DNA of 64,000 nt from Synechococcales cyanobacterium GL140_1_metabinner_5_sub (GTDB lineage: Bacteria > Cyanobacteriota > Cyanobacteriia > Cyanobacteriales > Chamaesiphonaceae). Of this stretch, positions 10,962-20,661 are shown one piece after another. Below the pieces are notes generated by a model that worked only from the letters and a program-made list of their open reading frames with translations, searched no databases and was not told the origin of the DNA. The stretch covers positions 16,229-80,228 of the forward strand of contig JANYHM010000079.1 in NCBI GenBank assembly GCA_025359065.1, read 5' to 3'. The position numbers and the translations under genes were made by a program. Each line of letters begins with the position of its first letter. Within the stretch, counting starts at the first letter, position 1.

Positions 10962-11927
10962 ATGCAGCTCTTTATCGATACGAATATCCTGTTGTCTTTT
11001 TATGCTCTGAATCAAGAAGATTTGGGGGAGCTGCGGAAGTTGGCCGATCGAGTAATCAACAAAGAAGTAACGCTGCTGATTACTGACCAAATTATCGACG
11101 AGTTCTATCGGAACCGGGAACAGCGCCTTGAAGGCAGCCTAAAGTCTTTTTATGGCCAAACCTTTAATCCTCAGCTTCCGCAGATTTGTGAGAACTATGC
11201 CGAAGAAGCAGACAGATGGCGCAGTGCTTTGAAAGAGTATGAACAGGCTCATAGCGTGATGGTGGCACGGGTGGCGATCGACATTAAAGCCAAAAACCTG
11301 CAAACCGATCAAATAATCCGCAGCTTTTTTGAAAATGGTCATAAGGTGGCGTTAGACCAAGCCATTATCGATCGGGCGAGGTTACGTATGAGCGTGGGCA
11401 ATCCACCGGGAAAAAACAATTCTTTGGGTGATGCGATTAACTGGGAGTGTTTGCTAAATATAGTGCCAGATCAGACCGATTTATTTTTGATTAGTGGTGA
11501 CAAAGATTATAGTTCTCCGTTGGGTGACGATGAGCTGAGTGGTTTTTTGCGAGATGAATGGGCGCGGCGTAAGCAGTCCAAGATTCTTTTCTATCGGCGG
11601 TTGTCAGCTTTCTTTAAGGATCAGTTCCCAGATATTGGGATGGCTAATTCCCGCGATCGAGATTATTTAGTGCGGGAGTTATCCAACTGTCAGTCTTTGG
11701 CAGATGTGCAAAAGATTGTCGCACGGCTTAGTAGTTATCCCGAGTTCACGGCTGGTCAAGCTAACAGCATTTTGTTGGCAGCGTTGAATAACCAGCGGGT
11801 GGCATGGTCGATCGACGATGACAATATTTATAGCTTTTTGCTAGGTATTATGACTCGCTACCAGCAATACTTGGATGTAGAGATGCTCGATCAATTAAAG
11901 TCTTTGTTTGAGCAGAGGTTATCCTAG
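10962..11927 (+). CDS. PIN-domain protein, DUF4935 type
   Basis: A 321-residue protein with an N-terminal PIN-like ribonuclease fold. It starts MQLFIDTNILLSFY with the first catalytic Asp, has IIDEFYRN with the conserved acidic residue near 47, and later acidic residues in NNSLGDAINWE and LFLISGDKDYSS that complete the metal site. This matches the DUF4935 group. The C-terminal ~100 residues are helical and unassigned. No antitoxin-like gene flanks it, so it need not be a toxin-antitoxin component. Predicted activity is metal-dependent RNA cleavage, inferred from the fold. Confidence 0.75.
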   Translation: MQLFIDTNILLSFYALNQEDLGELRKLADRVINKEVTLLITDQIIDEFYRNREQRLEGSLKSFYGQTFNPQLPQICENYAEEADRWRSALKEYEQAHSVMVARVAIDIKAKNLQTDQIIRSFFENGHKVALDQAIIDRARLRMSVGNPPGKNNSLGDAINWECLLNIVPDQTDLFLISGDKDYSSPLGDDELSGFLRDEWARRKQSKILFYRRLSAFFKDQFPDIGMANSRDRDYLVRELSNCQSLADVQKIVARLSSYPEFTAGQANSILLAALNNQRVAWSIDDDNIYSFLLGIMTRYQQYLDVEMLDQLKSLFEQRLS

Positions 11928-12050
11928 ACTATTAGAGAAATTCCTGATAAGACCTAAGCTCCGTTATTCCCGGGCAACAGATATGCTAAAATTTATGACA
12001 TATTGCGAAATCTTAAAGCACACTTTATTACACTCTATTTTTGGTGAATT

Positions 12051-12251
12051 ATGGGACAGCGGACAAAGCTAGGTGATATTCTCAGACCACTGAACTCCGA
12101 ATACGGCAAAGTAGTTCCAGGTTGGGGCACCACTCCAGTTATGGGCATCTTCATGGCCTTGTTCTTGGTATTTTTATTGATTATTCTTCAGATCTACAAC
12201 TCCTCATTGGTGTTGGATGGGTTCTCCGTGAACTGGAACGGTGGACAATAA
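12051..12251 (+). CDS. psbH: Photosystem II reaction centre protein H
   Basis: A 66-residue one-TM subunit of photosystem II in the thylakoid membrane, needed for stable PSII assembly and electron transfer at the acceptor side. The sequence matches PsbH throughout: stromal [20 protein letters not shown], the [10 protein letters not shown] entry, a TM helix to about residue 50, and the lumenal WNGGQ end. psbN, often found divergent next to psbH, is not present on either side. A strong terminator follows. Confidence 0.99.
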   Translation: MGQRTKLGDILRPLNSEYGKVVPGWGTTPVMGIFMALFLVFLLIILQIYNSSLVLDGFSVNWNGGQ

Positions 12252-12310
12252 GTTAAAAAGGTCAAGCTATTAAATCGTCTTTGAGGCTATATTTAAGGCC
12301 AAACATTAAA

Positions 12311-12335
12311 GCAGGAGCTTACCCTCCTGCTTTTT
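12311..12335 (+). terminator. Terminator after psbH
   Basis: GCAGGAG (12311-12317) pairs with CTCCTGC (12324-12330), extended by flanking AA/TT, and is followed by TTTTT. It lies 60 bp after the psbH stop and just before the next gene. Confidence 0.9.
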
Positions 12336-12350
12336 CATACCCCAAAAAAC

Positions 12351-12647
12351 ATGAGCAAAGAACTAACACCCCAGAAACACCCCCAAGAACGGCGCGATCG
12401 AGAGGCTTTAAACCTCATCTCCCAAAGCGCCGTAGGCGACCCCTTAGCCTTGGCCGAGCTGGCTAGACTGCGAATTCGGTACGAAGGATTTCCGGGGGCG
12501 ATCGAAATCAAAGAAACTCTCGATCAAATCTTGCACCGCTGGAACCTCACTGAAGCGGAACTGTTTGCCAAAACTCGTGAGATACATCAGAGCGAGCGAA
12601 TTTATCAAGTTAAGAGCAAATTTAACCCCCAAGAAGACTGGACTTAA
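12351..12647 (+). CDS. DUF3288 family protein
   Basis: A 98-residue soluble protein with the features of the cyanobacteria-restricted DUF3288 family: an HPQERRDREALNLI opening, the LARLRIRYEGFPGA block, and a helical C-terminus. It has no membrane segment or signal peptide. The biochemical role is unknown. It begins 16 bp after the psbH terminator, so it probably uses its own promoter or read-through. Confidence 0.8.
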   Translation: MSKELTPQKHPQERRDREALNLISQSAVGDPLALAELARLRIRYEGFPGAIEIKETLDQILHRWNLTEAELFAKTREIHQSERIYQVKSKFNPQEDWT

Positions 12648-12787
12648 CCCAAACAGAGCAATAAACTAACTAAATTTGAGGCTCTATGGTAGATCGGTAT
12701 TGGCAATATGGTATTCTTGTTGCTGGCTATTGCGACCGCAGCGGCTGAGTTTTCGTTGATCCATTCTGTAGTTAGTTGAGTTTTATC

Positions 12788-13369
12788 ATGGCTGAATCGC
12801 CCTATTTAGAAGATACCGAACCCACAGAAGTAGTGGAGATCACCGATGACACTGGCCGCAAATTGGGCTGCTATGTGGAAAGATATTTGGACTTGGAAGA
12901 TAAGACCTACCTGCTGCTGTTGCCGGTAGACAACCCGATCGAGATTTTTGCTTGGAACGATGAAGATGAAAGCGAAGAAGGCGACGCTGAATTGACGGCA
13001 TTGGAAGACGAAGCGGATATTGCCAAAGTGTTTCCTGATGCCAGCGCGGTGTTGGCTGAGCAAAATCTTACACTGAAGCACACCGGATATATTATGACTG
13101 CTGAAGGTGAACTGCCACCTTTGGAACCAGATGATATTTTGACCATTGAGTTGGATAGCGAAGATCCCGAAATGTCTCCAGAAGAGTTTCAGATCTTGGC
13201 GCGCTTTTATAATAAAGAGCAAGAATACGCCATTTGCACCCCAGTAGATCCTTTGCTATTCTTTGGCAGACAAGACGATCGGGGAATGGTTGTGTTAATT
13301 TCTGGTGAAGAGTCAGAAAAAATCGGCCCATTGTTGGAAGACATGTTGCTCGATGAAGCACAACAATAG
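12788..13369 (+). CDS. DUF3727 family protein
   Basis: A 193-residue, very acidic cytoplasmic protein matching the DUF3727 family of cyanobacteria and plastids. The N-terminal part has a DUF1292-like strand pattern (EVVEITDDTGRKLGCYVER...YLLLLPVD). An acidic stretch (DEDESEEGDAE) follows, and the C-terminal part contains FYNKEQEYAICTPVDPLLFFGR. The ATG at 12788 is preferred over an in-frame TTG at 12776. It is 35 bp upstream of mltG. Function unknown. Confidence 0.85.
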   Translation: MAESPYLEDTEPTEVVEITDDTGRKLGCYVERYLDLEDKTYLLLLPVDNPIEIFAWNDEDESEEGDAELTALEDEADIAKVFPDASAVLAEQNLTLKHTGYIMTAEGELPPLEPDDILTIELDSEDPEMSPEEFQILARFYNKEQEYAICTPVDPLLFFGRQDDRGMVVLISGEESEKIGPLLEDMLLDEAQQ

Positions 13370-13404
13370 CTTCAATGAACCATCTGACCTATATTTTTTA
13401 GCTT

Positions 13405-14472
13405 ATGAAGAATTTTTCTAAACTGCCTGGATGGGCAAAAATAGCTGGTGGTGGCGGAGCAGCAGTTCTAGTTGGACTACTGGGTTTTAATGGTTGGTGG
13501 AGCGGTGAAATCGCCCCGGTTGCTGCTGCTGATGCTCCAGAAGTACAATTTGAAGTTCCTTCTGGCACCTCAACTAACGCCGTAGGCAAAAAGCTGGTGG
13601 AGCAAAAAATCATCAAGTCCGAAACGGCTTGGAAGCTATGGACTTCGGTGTTCTCTCGTCAGAGTGGTGGGCCTAAAATGGGCAGCTATCAGCTATCTGC
13701 CGGTAAGCCATTGCCCGATATTGCCGCCAAACTTTGGAGTGGTCGGGTAACTGAAGTGAGTTTCACTATCCCAGAGGGTTCCAATATCAAGAAAATGGAT
13801 GCTATTTTATCTGGCAAGGGCTTTTTCCCGGCTGGGGCTTTCATTGCCGAAACTAAAAAAATTCCCCGAGACAAGTTTCCTTGGTTGCCTGAAGAAATCA
13901 AGGATTTAGAAGGTTTTGTTTTTCCTAATACCTACAGCATCCCGAAAGAAGGTGTTTCTGCCGAAAAAATTGTTAATCAGATGCTGAAGCAGTTCGAGAA
14001 AGATGCTTTGCCGGTTTACAAAGCCGAAGGTGCTAAATCGAAGCTTTCTTTGTTGCAGTGGGTCAGCTTAAGTAGTGTGGTCGAAAAAGAAGCGGTGATT
14101 CCCAAGGAACGCAACCAAATTGCTGGGGTGTTTGTTAACCGTTTGGCAAAGGGCATTAAGCTAGAATCTGACCCCACGGTGGAATATGCTTTTGGCATTA
14201 AGCAGACTCCTACTCGTCCGCTGTACTTTTCAGAAGTGCGCAAGCCCCATCCTTATAACACCTATACAACTCCTGGTATTCCACCTGGCCCGATCGCCAG
14301 TCCCGGCCTAGGTAGTCTGAAAGCCGTGCTGAATCCAGATGCTACTGAGATGCTGTTTTTTGTGGCTAAGTATGACGGTACCCACGTTTTTAGTCGCACC
14401 AATGCCGAACATGAAAAAGCTACCCGCGAGATTCGGGCTGGCGTTAAAAAGGCCGTAAACCCACCAACATGA
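13405..14472 (+). CDS. mltG: Endolytic peptidoglycan transglycosylase MltG
   Basis: A 355-residue YceG/MltG protein that cleaves nascent glycan strands at the outer face of the inner membrane. One TM segment (about 11-29, GGGGAAVLVGLLGF) anchors it. A LysM-like subdomain (about 47-100; VPSGTSTNAVGKKLV) precedes the catalytic domain. The catalytic glutamate is Glu227 in SVVEKEAVI, followed by the expected FVNRL and LESDPTVEYAFG motifs and the NTY...PGIPPGPIASPG signature. The last four bases overlap the next gene (ATGA), so the two are translationally coupled. Confidence 0.95.
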   Translation: MKNFSKLPGWAKIAGGGGAAVLVGLLGFNGWWSGEIAPVAAADAPEVQFEVPSGTSTNAVGKKLVEQKIIKSETAWKLWTSVFSRQSGGPKMGSYQLSAGKPLPDIAAKLWSGRVTEVSFTIPEGSNIKKMDAILSGKGFFPAGAFIAETKKIPRDKFPWLPEEIKDLEGFVFPNTYSIPKEGVSAEKIVNQMLKQFEKDALPVYKAEGAKSKLSLLQWVSLSSVVEKEAVIPKERNQIAGVFVNRLAKGIKLESDPTVEYAFGIKQTPTRPLYFSEVRKPHPYNTYTTPGIPPGPIASPGLGSLKAVLNPDATEMLFFVAKYDGTHVFSRTNAEHEKATREIRAGVKKAVNPPT

Positions 14473-14981
14473 AGTTATTACAACCAGATGTGGTGTTAGG
14501 TGGAAATGTATTTTGCCTAACGCCTGCTTTAATTGGTCATTATGGTCTGAAAGGCTTAGTGCTAGATATTGATGACACGATTGTTCCGGTAAAAACCACC
14601 GAGGTTTCTGAACAGTTGGTGACTTGGTTGGCCGAAATGCGCCAAGAATGTCAAATTTGGCTGGTGACTAACAATCCCCACAAGCAAAGAATTTCGACGA
14701 TCGCCCAAAGCCTAGATTTGCCCTACATCATGTCGGCGGCCAAGCCCTCGGTGCGCAAGCTCCAGGTGGCTGTAGACGACATGGGTTTGCCCTATAGCCA
14801 AGTGGCAATGGTCGGCGATCGGGTTTTTACTGATGTATTGGGGGGTAATCGTTTAGGTTTACTGACTATTTTGGCGCAGCCGATCAGCGCTACGGCTTCC
14901 AGTTTCCATCTGCTGCGGCGGATCGAGTTTAAATTGGCTAAACTCAGCGGTGTGTCTTTGGTTGCCACTAATCTCCCCTAG
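14469..14981 (+). CDS. YqeG-family HAD (IIIA) phosphatase
   Basis: A 170-residue HAD-superfamily phosphatase. Motif I is LDIDDTIVP (DxDxT), motif II LVTNNP, and motif III/IV AAKPS ... VGDRVFTDVLGGNRLG. This arrangement matches YqeG proteins and plant/yeast phosphatidylglycerophosphate phosphatases of the PGP/GEP4 type. Dephosphorylation of phosphatidylglycerophosphate is therefore plausible, since phosphatidylglycerol is essential in thylakoids, but the substrate is inferred. It starts inside the mltG stop codon. Confidence 0.85.
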   Translation: MKLLQPDVVLGGNVFCLTPALIGHYGLKGLVLDIDDTIVPVKTTEVSEQLVTWLAEMRQECQIWLVTNNPHKQRISTIAQSLDLPYIMSAAKPSVRKLQVAVDDMGLPYSQVAMVGDRVFTDVLGGNRLGLLTILAQPISATASSFHLLRRIEFKLAKLSGVSLVATNLP

Positions 14982-15135
14982 TTCGTTATATTGCTTCACT
15001 AAACATTATTAACAGAAATATAATAAATTGTTAAGAAACTGAAAGTGCCGGGGATCGCTATGGGATTATGAACACATATTCAAATGAGACCGGCTTTATA
15101 AAGGTCTTAAATATAATAGAATCAAATCTAAAACC

Positions 15136-15172
15136 CAGAGCGCCAGCCCTTTTCGGACTAGCGCTCTGTTTT
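15136..15172 (+). terminator. Terminator after mltG-yqeG
   Basis: CAGAGCGC (15136-15143) pairs perfectly with GCGCTCTG (15161-15168); additional AG/CT and CC/GG pairs inside extend the stem, and TTTT follows. It sits 155 bp after the phosphatase gene in a 336-bp gap that otherwise shows no gene. A TATAAT at 15112-15117 just upstream has no convincing -35 element. Confidence 0.85.
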
Positions 15173-15317
15173 GGGGATCAGATGTTTCAAGTCATGTGTC
15201 AAGTTGCAGTATTTCTCCTCTAATCCTTCATATTCATTTATATTTCTTAGCTTAGTTTTACTCTAGGTCGATGCTGCATCCGCGTTAATATGGCATCGCC
15301 CTGCCTTCTTATCTGTT

Positions 15318-16421
15318 ATGCCGCCCTTAGTTGTAATCAAAGTCGGTACTTCTAGCCTCACTCGCCCCGATGGTCAAATTGCCCTGGGGGCGATCGCTAC
15401 TCTGGTGGAATCGATCGTGGATTTAAGAAAACAGGGTTATGGCACTATTTTGGTTTCTTCGGGTGCCGTGGGTGTGGGCTGTGCTCGCTTAGGCATGACC
15501 ACTCGCCCCAGTCAGATTGCCTTAAAGCAAGCAGCGGCAGCGGTGGGTCAGGGGCGCATTATGGGCATCTATGATGATTTTTTTGGTCAGTATGGTTTGG
15601 TGGTAGCACAGGTGCTGTTGACCCGGGGCGATTTAGATAACCGTCAGAGTTATAAAAATATTTTCAATACTCTGCAAGAGCTGGTGAATTTAGGAGCCGT
15701 GCCGATTATTAACGAGAATGATACGGTGGCGGTGGATGAGCTGAAATTTGGTGACAACGACACGCTGTCAGCCAGAGTGGCTAGTTTGGTGGAAGCTAAG
15801 TGGTTGTTTTTGCTGACCGATGTAGACCGGCTATATTCTGCCGATCCACGTTTTTTTCCTGAGGCCCAGCCGATCAAAGTGGTCAAGTCTCTACTAGATC
15901 TGGAAGTAGATATGGGCAATGCCGGTTCTCAATGGGGTACTGGAGGCATGGTGACTAAAATTGCAGCGGCTAAGATTGCTACCAGTGCAGGTGTGACCAC
16001 GGTGATTACCAACGGCAATCGGCCTCAAAACATGACCAAGATTTTGGTGGGTGAGTCGATCGGCACTATCTTTTTACCCCAGCCTAAGATTGAAAATGCT
16101 CGTAAGCGCTGGCTTGCCCATGGCACGGTGCCTACTGGCCAAATTTGGTTAGATGATGGAGCGGTGAGGGCGATTGTTCATCAGGGTAAGTCTTTGTTGC
16201 CTGCGGGTATTACTCAGGTAACAGGGGATTTTAGCGAGTCGGAGGTGGTACAGCTTTGTAACAGTGCTGGTTTGGAGCTGGCGATCGGGCTAGTGAATTA
16301 CAGTAGCTCTGAGTTGCAGCAAATTGGTGGTCAACAGTCCAATCAAATCGAACAGATTCTGGGCTATATCAGTGAAGAAACTGTGGTTCACCGCGATAAT
16401 TTGGTGTTAACAGGGAGATAG
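15318..16421 (+). CDS. proB: Glutamate 5-kinase
   Basis: A 367-residue enzyme for the first step of proline synthesis, phosphorylating glutamate in the cytoplasm. The N-terminal amino-acid-kinase domain shows [42 protein letters not shown] and [16 protein letters not shown] domain occupies about residues 275-360, as in full-length bacterial ProB. The start at [10 protein letters not shown] fits the family. The 180 bp after its stop, up to the leader peptide, hold no gene. Confidence 0.97.
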   Translation: MPPLVVIKVGTSSLTRPDGQIALGAIATLVESIVDLRKQGYGTILVSSGAVGVGCARLGMTTRPSQIALKQAAAAVGQGRIMGIYDDFFGQYGLVVAQVLLTRGDLDNRQSYKNIFNTLQELVNLGAVPIINENDTVAVDELKFGDNDTLSARVASLVEAKWLFLLTDVDRLYSADPRFFPEAQPIKVVKSLLDLEVDMGNAGSQWGTGGMVTKIAAAKIATSAGVTTVITNGNRPQNMTKILVGESIGTIFLPQPKIENARKRWLAHGTVPTGQIWLDDGAVRAIVHQGKSLLPAGITQVTGDFSESEVVQLCNSAGLELAIGLVNYSSSELQQIGGQQSNQIEQILGYISEETVVHRDNLVLTGR

Positions 16422-16601
16422 CCAAAGCTTGGGGAATGCTTTCGCTATTTACGGGAAGTTTGCCTTCCTGTAACCTCCCTAACCAATGTGAAAAAATATG
16501 TGATATGGTATGTGCAGCAAATCCCAAGTTACAATTCAGTTAATCTGGGGAGTAATAGGTACACAGAAGCTCACAGAATTAAAAACCGGCAAAATACCGT
16601 A

Positions 16602-16658
16602 ATGACCTTCGTTCAAACGCCCAACCAGAATTTTATAGTACTACTGTCACTTAGTTAG
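16602..16658 (+). CDS. Putative leucine leader peptide of leuA
   Basis: An 18-codon ORF encoding MTFVQTPNQNFIVLLSLS. Near its 3' end it carries Ile, Val, Leu (CTA), Leu (CTG), Ser, Leu (CTT), Ser and a TAG stop. The stop lies inside the left arm of the first of two hairpins, and a terminator stands before leuA. Branched-chain codons just ahead of an attenuator are the hallmark of leader peptides of the LeuL/IlvL kind. No strong Shine-Dalgarno sequence precedes the ATG. Confidence 0.65.
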   Translation: MTFVQTPNQNFIVLLSLS

Positions 16659-16700
16659 GTGATAGAAGAATCCTTCGATCGCTCATTCTCTATCACCTAA
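16655..16700 (+). promoter_or_regulatory. Attenuator hairpin 1:2 of the leuA leader
   Basis: TTAGGTGATAGA (16655-16666) pairs perfectly with TCTATCACCTAA (16689-16700). GAAT/ATTC extends the stem past a bulged A. This is a 16-bp stem far stronger than chance. A ribosome stalled on the Leu codons at 16641-16652 would cover its left arm and free the right arm. Confidence 0.75.
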
Positions 16701-16725
16701 AACTCACTCCACCATCATCAGATGC

Positions 16726-16760
16726 AGGCGATCCTTAATGTAAATAAGGGTCGCCTTTTA
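16726..16760 (+). terminator. Attenuator terminator 3:4 before leuA
   Basis: AGGCGATCCTTA (16726-16737) pairs with TAAGGGTCGCCT (16745-16756), with one internal mismatch, followed by TTTAGATTTTT. It is 50 bp before the leuA ATG. The left arm (AGGCGAT) resembles the left arm of hairpin 1 (AGGTGAT), so both could compete for the same partner strand, as in classical attenuators. Confidence 0.75.
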
Positions 16761-16805
16761 GATTTTTAGATCTGCAACGCCCTACCTTAACTCATCCCCA
16801 AAACC

Positions 16806-18440
16806 ATGAATTCATCTTCAGCCAGCGACAAAATCTTAATCTTCGACACCACCTTACGCGACGGTGAACAATCTCCTGGAGCCAAGCTAAACGTTGAAGA
16901 AAAATTGCGGATCGCCAAACAATTAGCCAAATTAAAAGTAGACATCATCGAAGCAGGCTTCCCCTTTTCTAGCAAAGGCGACTTTGAAGCCGTCCAACAA
17001 ATCGCCGCTCAAGTTGGCACCATCGACGGCCCCAAAATCTGTGGCCTTGCCCGCGCCAGCGCCAAAGATATCAAAGCCGCCGCTGATGCCCTTGCACCCG
17101 CTGCTCACAAACGCATCCACACCTTCTTAGCTACCTCCGATATTCATATGGAGTTCAAGCTGAAAAAGACCCGCGCCGAAGTCTTAGACATCACCAGCGA
17201 AATGGTCGCCTATGCCCACTCCCTAGTCGATGACATTGAATTTTCCCCCGAAGATGCCTGTCGATCGGAGCCAGCATTTCTGTACCAGGTCTTAGAAAGA
17301 GCGATCGCTGCCGGAGCCACCACCGTCAACATCCCTGACACCGTTGGCTACACCACCCCGGCTGAATACGGCGCACTGATCAAAGGCATCAAAGAAAACG
17401 TGCCAAACATTGATCGAGCAATCATCTCTGTCCATGGTCACAACGATCTGGGTTTAGCCGTCGCCAACTTTCTAGAAGCAGTCAAAAACGGCGCACGCCA
17501 GTTGGAATGCACCATCAACGGCATCGGCGAACGCGCTGGCAACGCCGCTTTAGAAGAATTAGTCATGGCGCTTCACGTCCGTCGTCAATACTTCAACCCC
17601 TTCTTGGGCAAGCCAGAAGACTCTACCGAACCATTAACCAATATAGATACCCGCCAAATTCGCAAGACCTCTCAACTAGTCTCCGAATGCACCGGCATGA
17701 TCGTCCAACCCAACAAAGCGATCGTCGGAGCCAACGCCTTTGCTCACGAATCTGGTATTCACCAAGACGGCATGTTGAAAAACCGCCTTACCTACGAAAT
17801 CATGGATGCTCAGCTAGTTGGCTTAGCAGAAAACTCGATTGTACTAGGCAAACTCTCTGGCCGCAACGCCTTCCGCACTCGTTTAATAGAACTAGGCTTC
17901 GACCTATCTGATAACGACTTGAATAAAGCTTTCCTGCGCTTTAAAGATGTCGCCGATCAAAAGAAAAGCATTACCGATCGAGATTTAGAAGCGATCGTTG
18001 ATGACGTAACCAACTTAGTCCCCGAAACCTTCAAACTCAAATTTGTCCAATACGTCTCCGGCACCCAGGCTCCCATCGGCGAATTTGGACTAACCCCTAG
18101 CGCCACTGTGGTGTTAGAGAAAGAAGGCCAATCCGAAATGATCAAAGAAACCGCCGATGGCGACGGCCCAATCGATGCTATCTACAACGCCATCCAACGC
18201 GCCGTCCAAATCGAACCCCCCATCCTTAAGGAGTTCTCTATTACGGCGATCGGCGAAGGCAACGACGACCAAGGCATCGCCCACGTCATGCTGGAATATG
18301 CTGGACGCAAGTATCGGGGACGCGGCCTCGACACCGACATTGTTATTGCCGGTACCCGCGCTTACCTCAATGCAATTAACCGCATCCACATGACCCTCAA
18401 CAAAGCCGAAGAAGAACCCAAACTAATTGGAATGTTGTGA
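16806..18440 (+). CDS. leuA: 2-isopropylmalate synthase
   Basis: A 544-residue enzyme that condenses acetyl-CoA with 2-oxoisovalerate in the committed step of leucine synthesis. The catalytic TIM barrel opens with [17 protein letters not shown]. It contains the [15 protein letters not shown] metal-binding block and the [15 protein letters not shown] signature. The C-terminal regulatory LeuA dimer domain (about 385-530) gives leucine feedback inhibition. It uses C-ending codons heavily. No Shine-Dalgarno sequence precedes the ATG. The leader upstream carries a leader peptide and paired hairpins, so expression is probably controlled by leucine supply through attenuation. Confidence 0.97.
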   Translation: MNSSSASDKILIFDTTLRDGEQSPGAKLNVEEKLRIAKQLAKLKVDIIEAGFPFSSKGDFEAVQQIAAQVGTIDGPKICGLARASAKDIKAAADALAPAAHKRIHTFLATSDIHMEFKLKKTRAEVLDITSEMVAYAHSLVDDIEFSPEDACRSEPAFLYQVLERAIAAGATTVNIPDTVGYTTPAEYGALIKGIKENVPNIDRAIISVHGHNDLGLAVANFLEAVKNGARQLECTINGIGERAGNAALEELVMALHVRRQYFNPFLGKPEDSTEPLTNIDTRQIRKTSQLVSECTGMIVQPNKAIVGANAFAHESGIHQDGMLKNRLTYEIMDAQLVGLAENSIVLGKLSGRNAFRTRLIELGFDLSDNDLNKAFLRFKDVADQKKSITDRDLEAIVDDVTNLVPETFKLKFVQYVSGTQAPIGEFGLTPSATVVLEKEGQSEMIKETADGDGPIDAIYNAIQRAVQIEPPILKEFSITAIGEGNDDQGIAHVMLEYAGRKYRGRGLDTDIVIAGTRAYLNAINRIHMTLNKAEEEPKLIGML

Positions 18441-18629
18441 TGGTCGATTATTGCACTTCAGATTTAAATTGGCGCTTGTAATAGATGACCTGGCATTCAT
18501 AGTCTATTCTTAATCATAGTAAAGTTCAAAGTACCAAGTCTATGGTTATGGCCTGTGGTGCCTACTGCCAAGACTCTCGCCATATCTGGCATTGCCTAAA
18601 TACCTATGCGGACACATCCTTAAACCTCC

Positions 18630-20402
18630 ATGTCAGAAAATCTCGTTGGATTGTTGCCCCCCTTGCTGCCGGATGCTAACAGAGGCTGGGATGGCGTGGA
18701 CGTGTTACCCCGATCGCTACCTGCTCTGTTTGAGAGTAACCCAGAACCCCGATCAGAGCTTGACAATCTGGCACCACCAACAGTGGACGTGTCAGCGACG
18801 GTAGACAGTGCCCTGCAATTTTCTACAGAACCCAAAAGCAGCAAGGCTGCCTTAGTCGATCCGCTGCTAGGGACTGCTGATAGCCAAGCCAGCATCGCCG
18901 CTGCCCAAGTTGCTAAAGTAGATGTCTCTGGCGATCGCACCAATCCCCTCTTGTTTTCTCCCTACAATTGGATTCCTACTAGTAATGGTGCTCAAACTAG
19001 CAATGCTGGAGCCTACCTCAAGTTTCGCTTCAATGGCACCCAAGCAACCTTGGGAATTGACAATAGTGGTCTTACATCTTTTCCACTGTTAGATGTCTAT
19101 GTAGATGGTGTACGTACTCAGGCGCAACTGTGGCTGAAAAATGTCACCAATGGTCAGGCCACTATTTTTAGTGGCAGCAGTGGAGATCATGATGTGGTGG
19201 TTTACTTCCGGCGGCGTGAAGTGTTTACCACCACCGATCGCCCTGTTGCTGAGCGCAAGGCTAAGGACTGGAGTAATGATGCCGAGCATTGGCGACTTAC
19301 TGGTGTAACGGTGAATGGTGGCAGCGGTTTTTTGGACAATCCTTTCCGTCACTCTAAAACGGCTCTCTTTTTTGGAGATAGTATTACCGAGGGTGGGCCA
19401 CAGTATTATGAGCCAAACACGCCCGATCGCCCTACCAACTACCCTTTTACTAACGTCCCGAATAATGCGGCCTTCAAAACCTATGCTGCACGTCTGGGGG
19501 ATTTGCTCAATGTGGACTATGGCCAAGTGGGCTGGAGCGGTTCTGGCTGGCTACGACCCACTACACCAACAGGCAATCCGCCCTTTTTGGACAGTTGGCT
19601 ACGCTACAACGGTAAAGACAGCACCACCCGCGCCTTCGACCCATCACCTGATTACGTCTTTGTAAACTTGGGCACCAATGATAAGGCATATAATATTACT
19701 GACACAGCATATACTTGGCTCAAAGAAGCCCGCCAACGTCTGCCTAAGGCAGAGATTTTCTTGATTTATCCTTTCAATCAAATTAAAACCAGTGAATTGA
19801 GTAAGGCCATTACCCGCTATCAGAATGAGTTTCCGCAAGATAAACAAATTCATGGAATAGATCTTGGCGCTGAAGGAGCTAAGGGATTGCAGTCTAAATA
19901 TATTCCTGATATTTCCCTCGATCGACTCCATCCCACTGGTCGCCGACACAAAGCTTTAGCGGGGCTGTTGTGGGATCAACTCAAGTCACCACTGGCGATC
20001 ACCAACACAATTATCGACGACCATCAAACTGCCTCGGGCACTGATGTGAACACTGTGAAGTACAGTGGGGCTTGGCAAGCGGTGACTGCTCCTAACTCTC
20101 TCAATGGGGACAATCATCGATCGAGTAGTACCAACGACACTTATGAAGTGACCTTCTATGGCGATCGATTGCAACTTTATGGTACTAAGGCTGCGGCCAA
20201 CGGCATTGCGGCCATCTCCGTTGACGGTGGATCGGAATCTCGCACTGATTTCTATAGTGCTACAACTAGAGAAAACAGCCTGCTCTACCGCAGTGGTGAG
20301 CTAGGTCATGGCTACCATACTGTAAGGGTGCGGGTCACAGGGCAAAGCAACACCAGTGCTACGGGTAATGCCATTGCTCTCGATAAACTAGTGGTAAGTT
20401 AA
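18630..20402 (+). CDS. SGNH/GDSL-type hydrolase with accessory beta domains
   Basis: A 590-residue protein. Residues 1-95 are low in complexity with no signal peptide. A beta-rich domain follows (about 100-235), then an SGNH hydrolase core: block I FFGDSITEGG (Ser251), block III NLGTNDK, and block V DRLHPTGRRH with catalytic Asp and His near 430. The C-terminal 140 residues form another beta domain, carbohydrate-binding in style (GDRLQLYGTKAAANGIAAISVDGG). Such enzymes deacylate carbohydrates or lipids, and a polysaccharide esterase is likely, but the substrate is unknown. The missing signal peptide suggests type I secretion or a cytoplasmic location. Confidence 0.8.
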   Translation: MSENLVGLLPPLLPDANRGWDGVDVLPRSLPALFESNPEPRSELDNLAPPTVDVSATVDSALQFSTEPKSSKAALVDPLLGTADSQASIAAAQVAKVDVSGDRTNPLLFSPYNWIPTSNGAQTSNAGAYLKFRFNGTQATLGIDNSGLTSFPLLDVYVDGVRTQAQLWLKNVTNGQATIFSGSSGDHDVVVYFRRREVFTTTDRPVAERKAKDWSNDAEHWRLTGVTVNGGSGFLDNPFRHSKTALFFGDSITEGGPQYYEPNTPDRPTNYPFTNVPNNAAFKTYAARLGDLLNVDYGQVGWSGSGWLRPTTPTGNPPFLDSWLRYNGKDSTTRAFDPSPDYVFVNLGTNDKAYNITDTAYTWLKEARQRLPKAEIFLIYPFNQIKTSELSKAITRYQNEFPQDKQIHGIDLGAEGAKGLQSKYIPDISLDRLHPTGRRHKALAGLLWDQLKSPLAITNTIIDDHQTASGTDVNTVKYSGAWQAVTAPNSLNGDNHRSSSTNDTYEVTFYGDRLQLYGTKAAANGIAAISVDGGSESRTDFYSATTRENSLLYRSGELGHGYHTVRVRVTGQSNTSATGNAIALDKLVVS

Positions 20403-20661
20403 TATGCTTTCAAGGATGGATAAATCGAAACCCTATCATAATTTTTAGGTTTGAACGCGATCTGAAGAGAATGTCAAATCCATTACTCACGTCTTAATTT
20501 AAATTCTTGAGAAAAAGGAGCGGAATGTGGGCTGCATCACTGAGCCCATCTGCCTTGGAAAGCCATAGAAGGCATGTAATGGTTTTTTCTGTAGATATGC
20601 TGAATCAACAAGGCTGACCAATTGACCCAGAATGTTTTAAAATAGCAAAACTTGCTGGTTC

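Noticed and set aside
11928..12350. psbN next to psbH
   Set aside because: Neither strand around psbH encodes a PsbN-like peptide.
15095..15172. Possible small RNA from TATAAT at 15112 to the terminator at 15172
   Set aside because: There is no -35 element and the transcript would be little more than the terminator hairpin; simpler as the 3' end of the mltG-yqeG transcript.
16675..16733. Complementarity of GATCGC in the loop of leuA hairpin 1 with GCGATC in the terminator
   Set aside because: These six bases are part of the HIP1-like word that is everywhere in this genome, so the match carries little weight.
16422..16805. T-box or riboswitch upstream of leuA
   Set aside because: No T-box sequence or known aptamer core is visible; the leader ORF and paired hairpins explain the region better.
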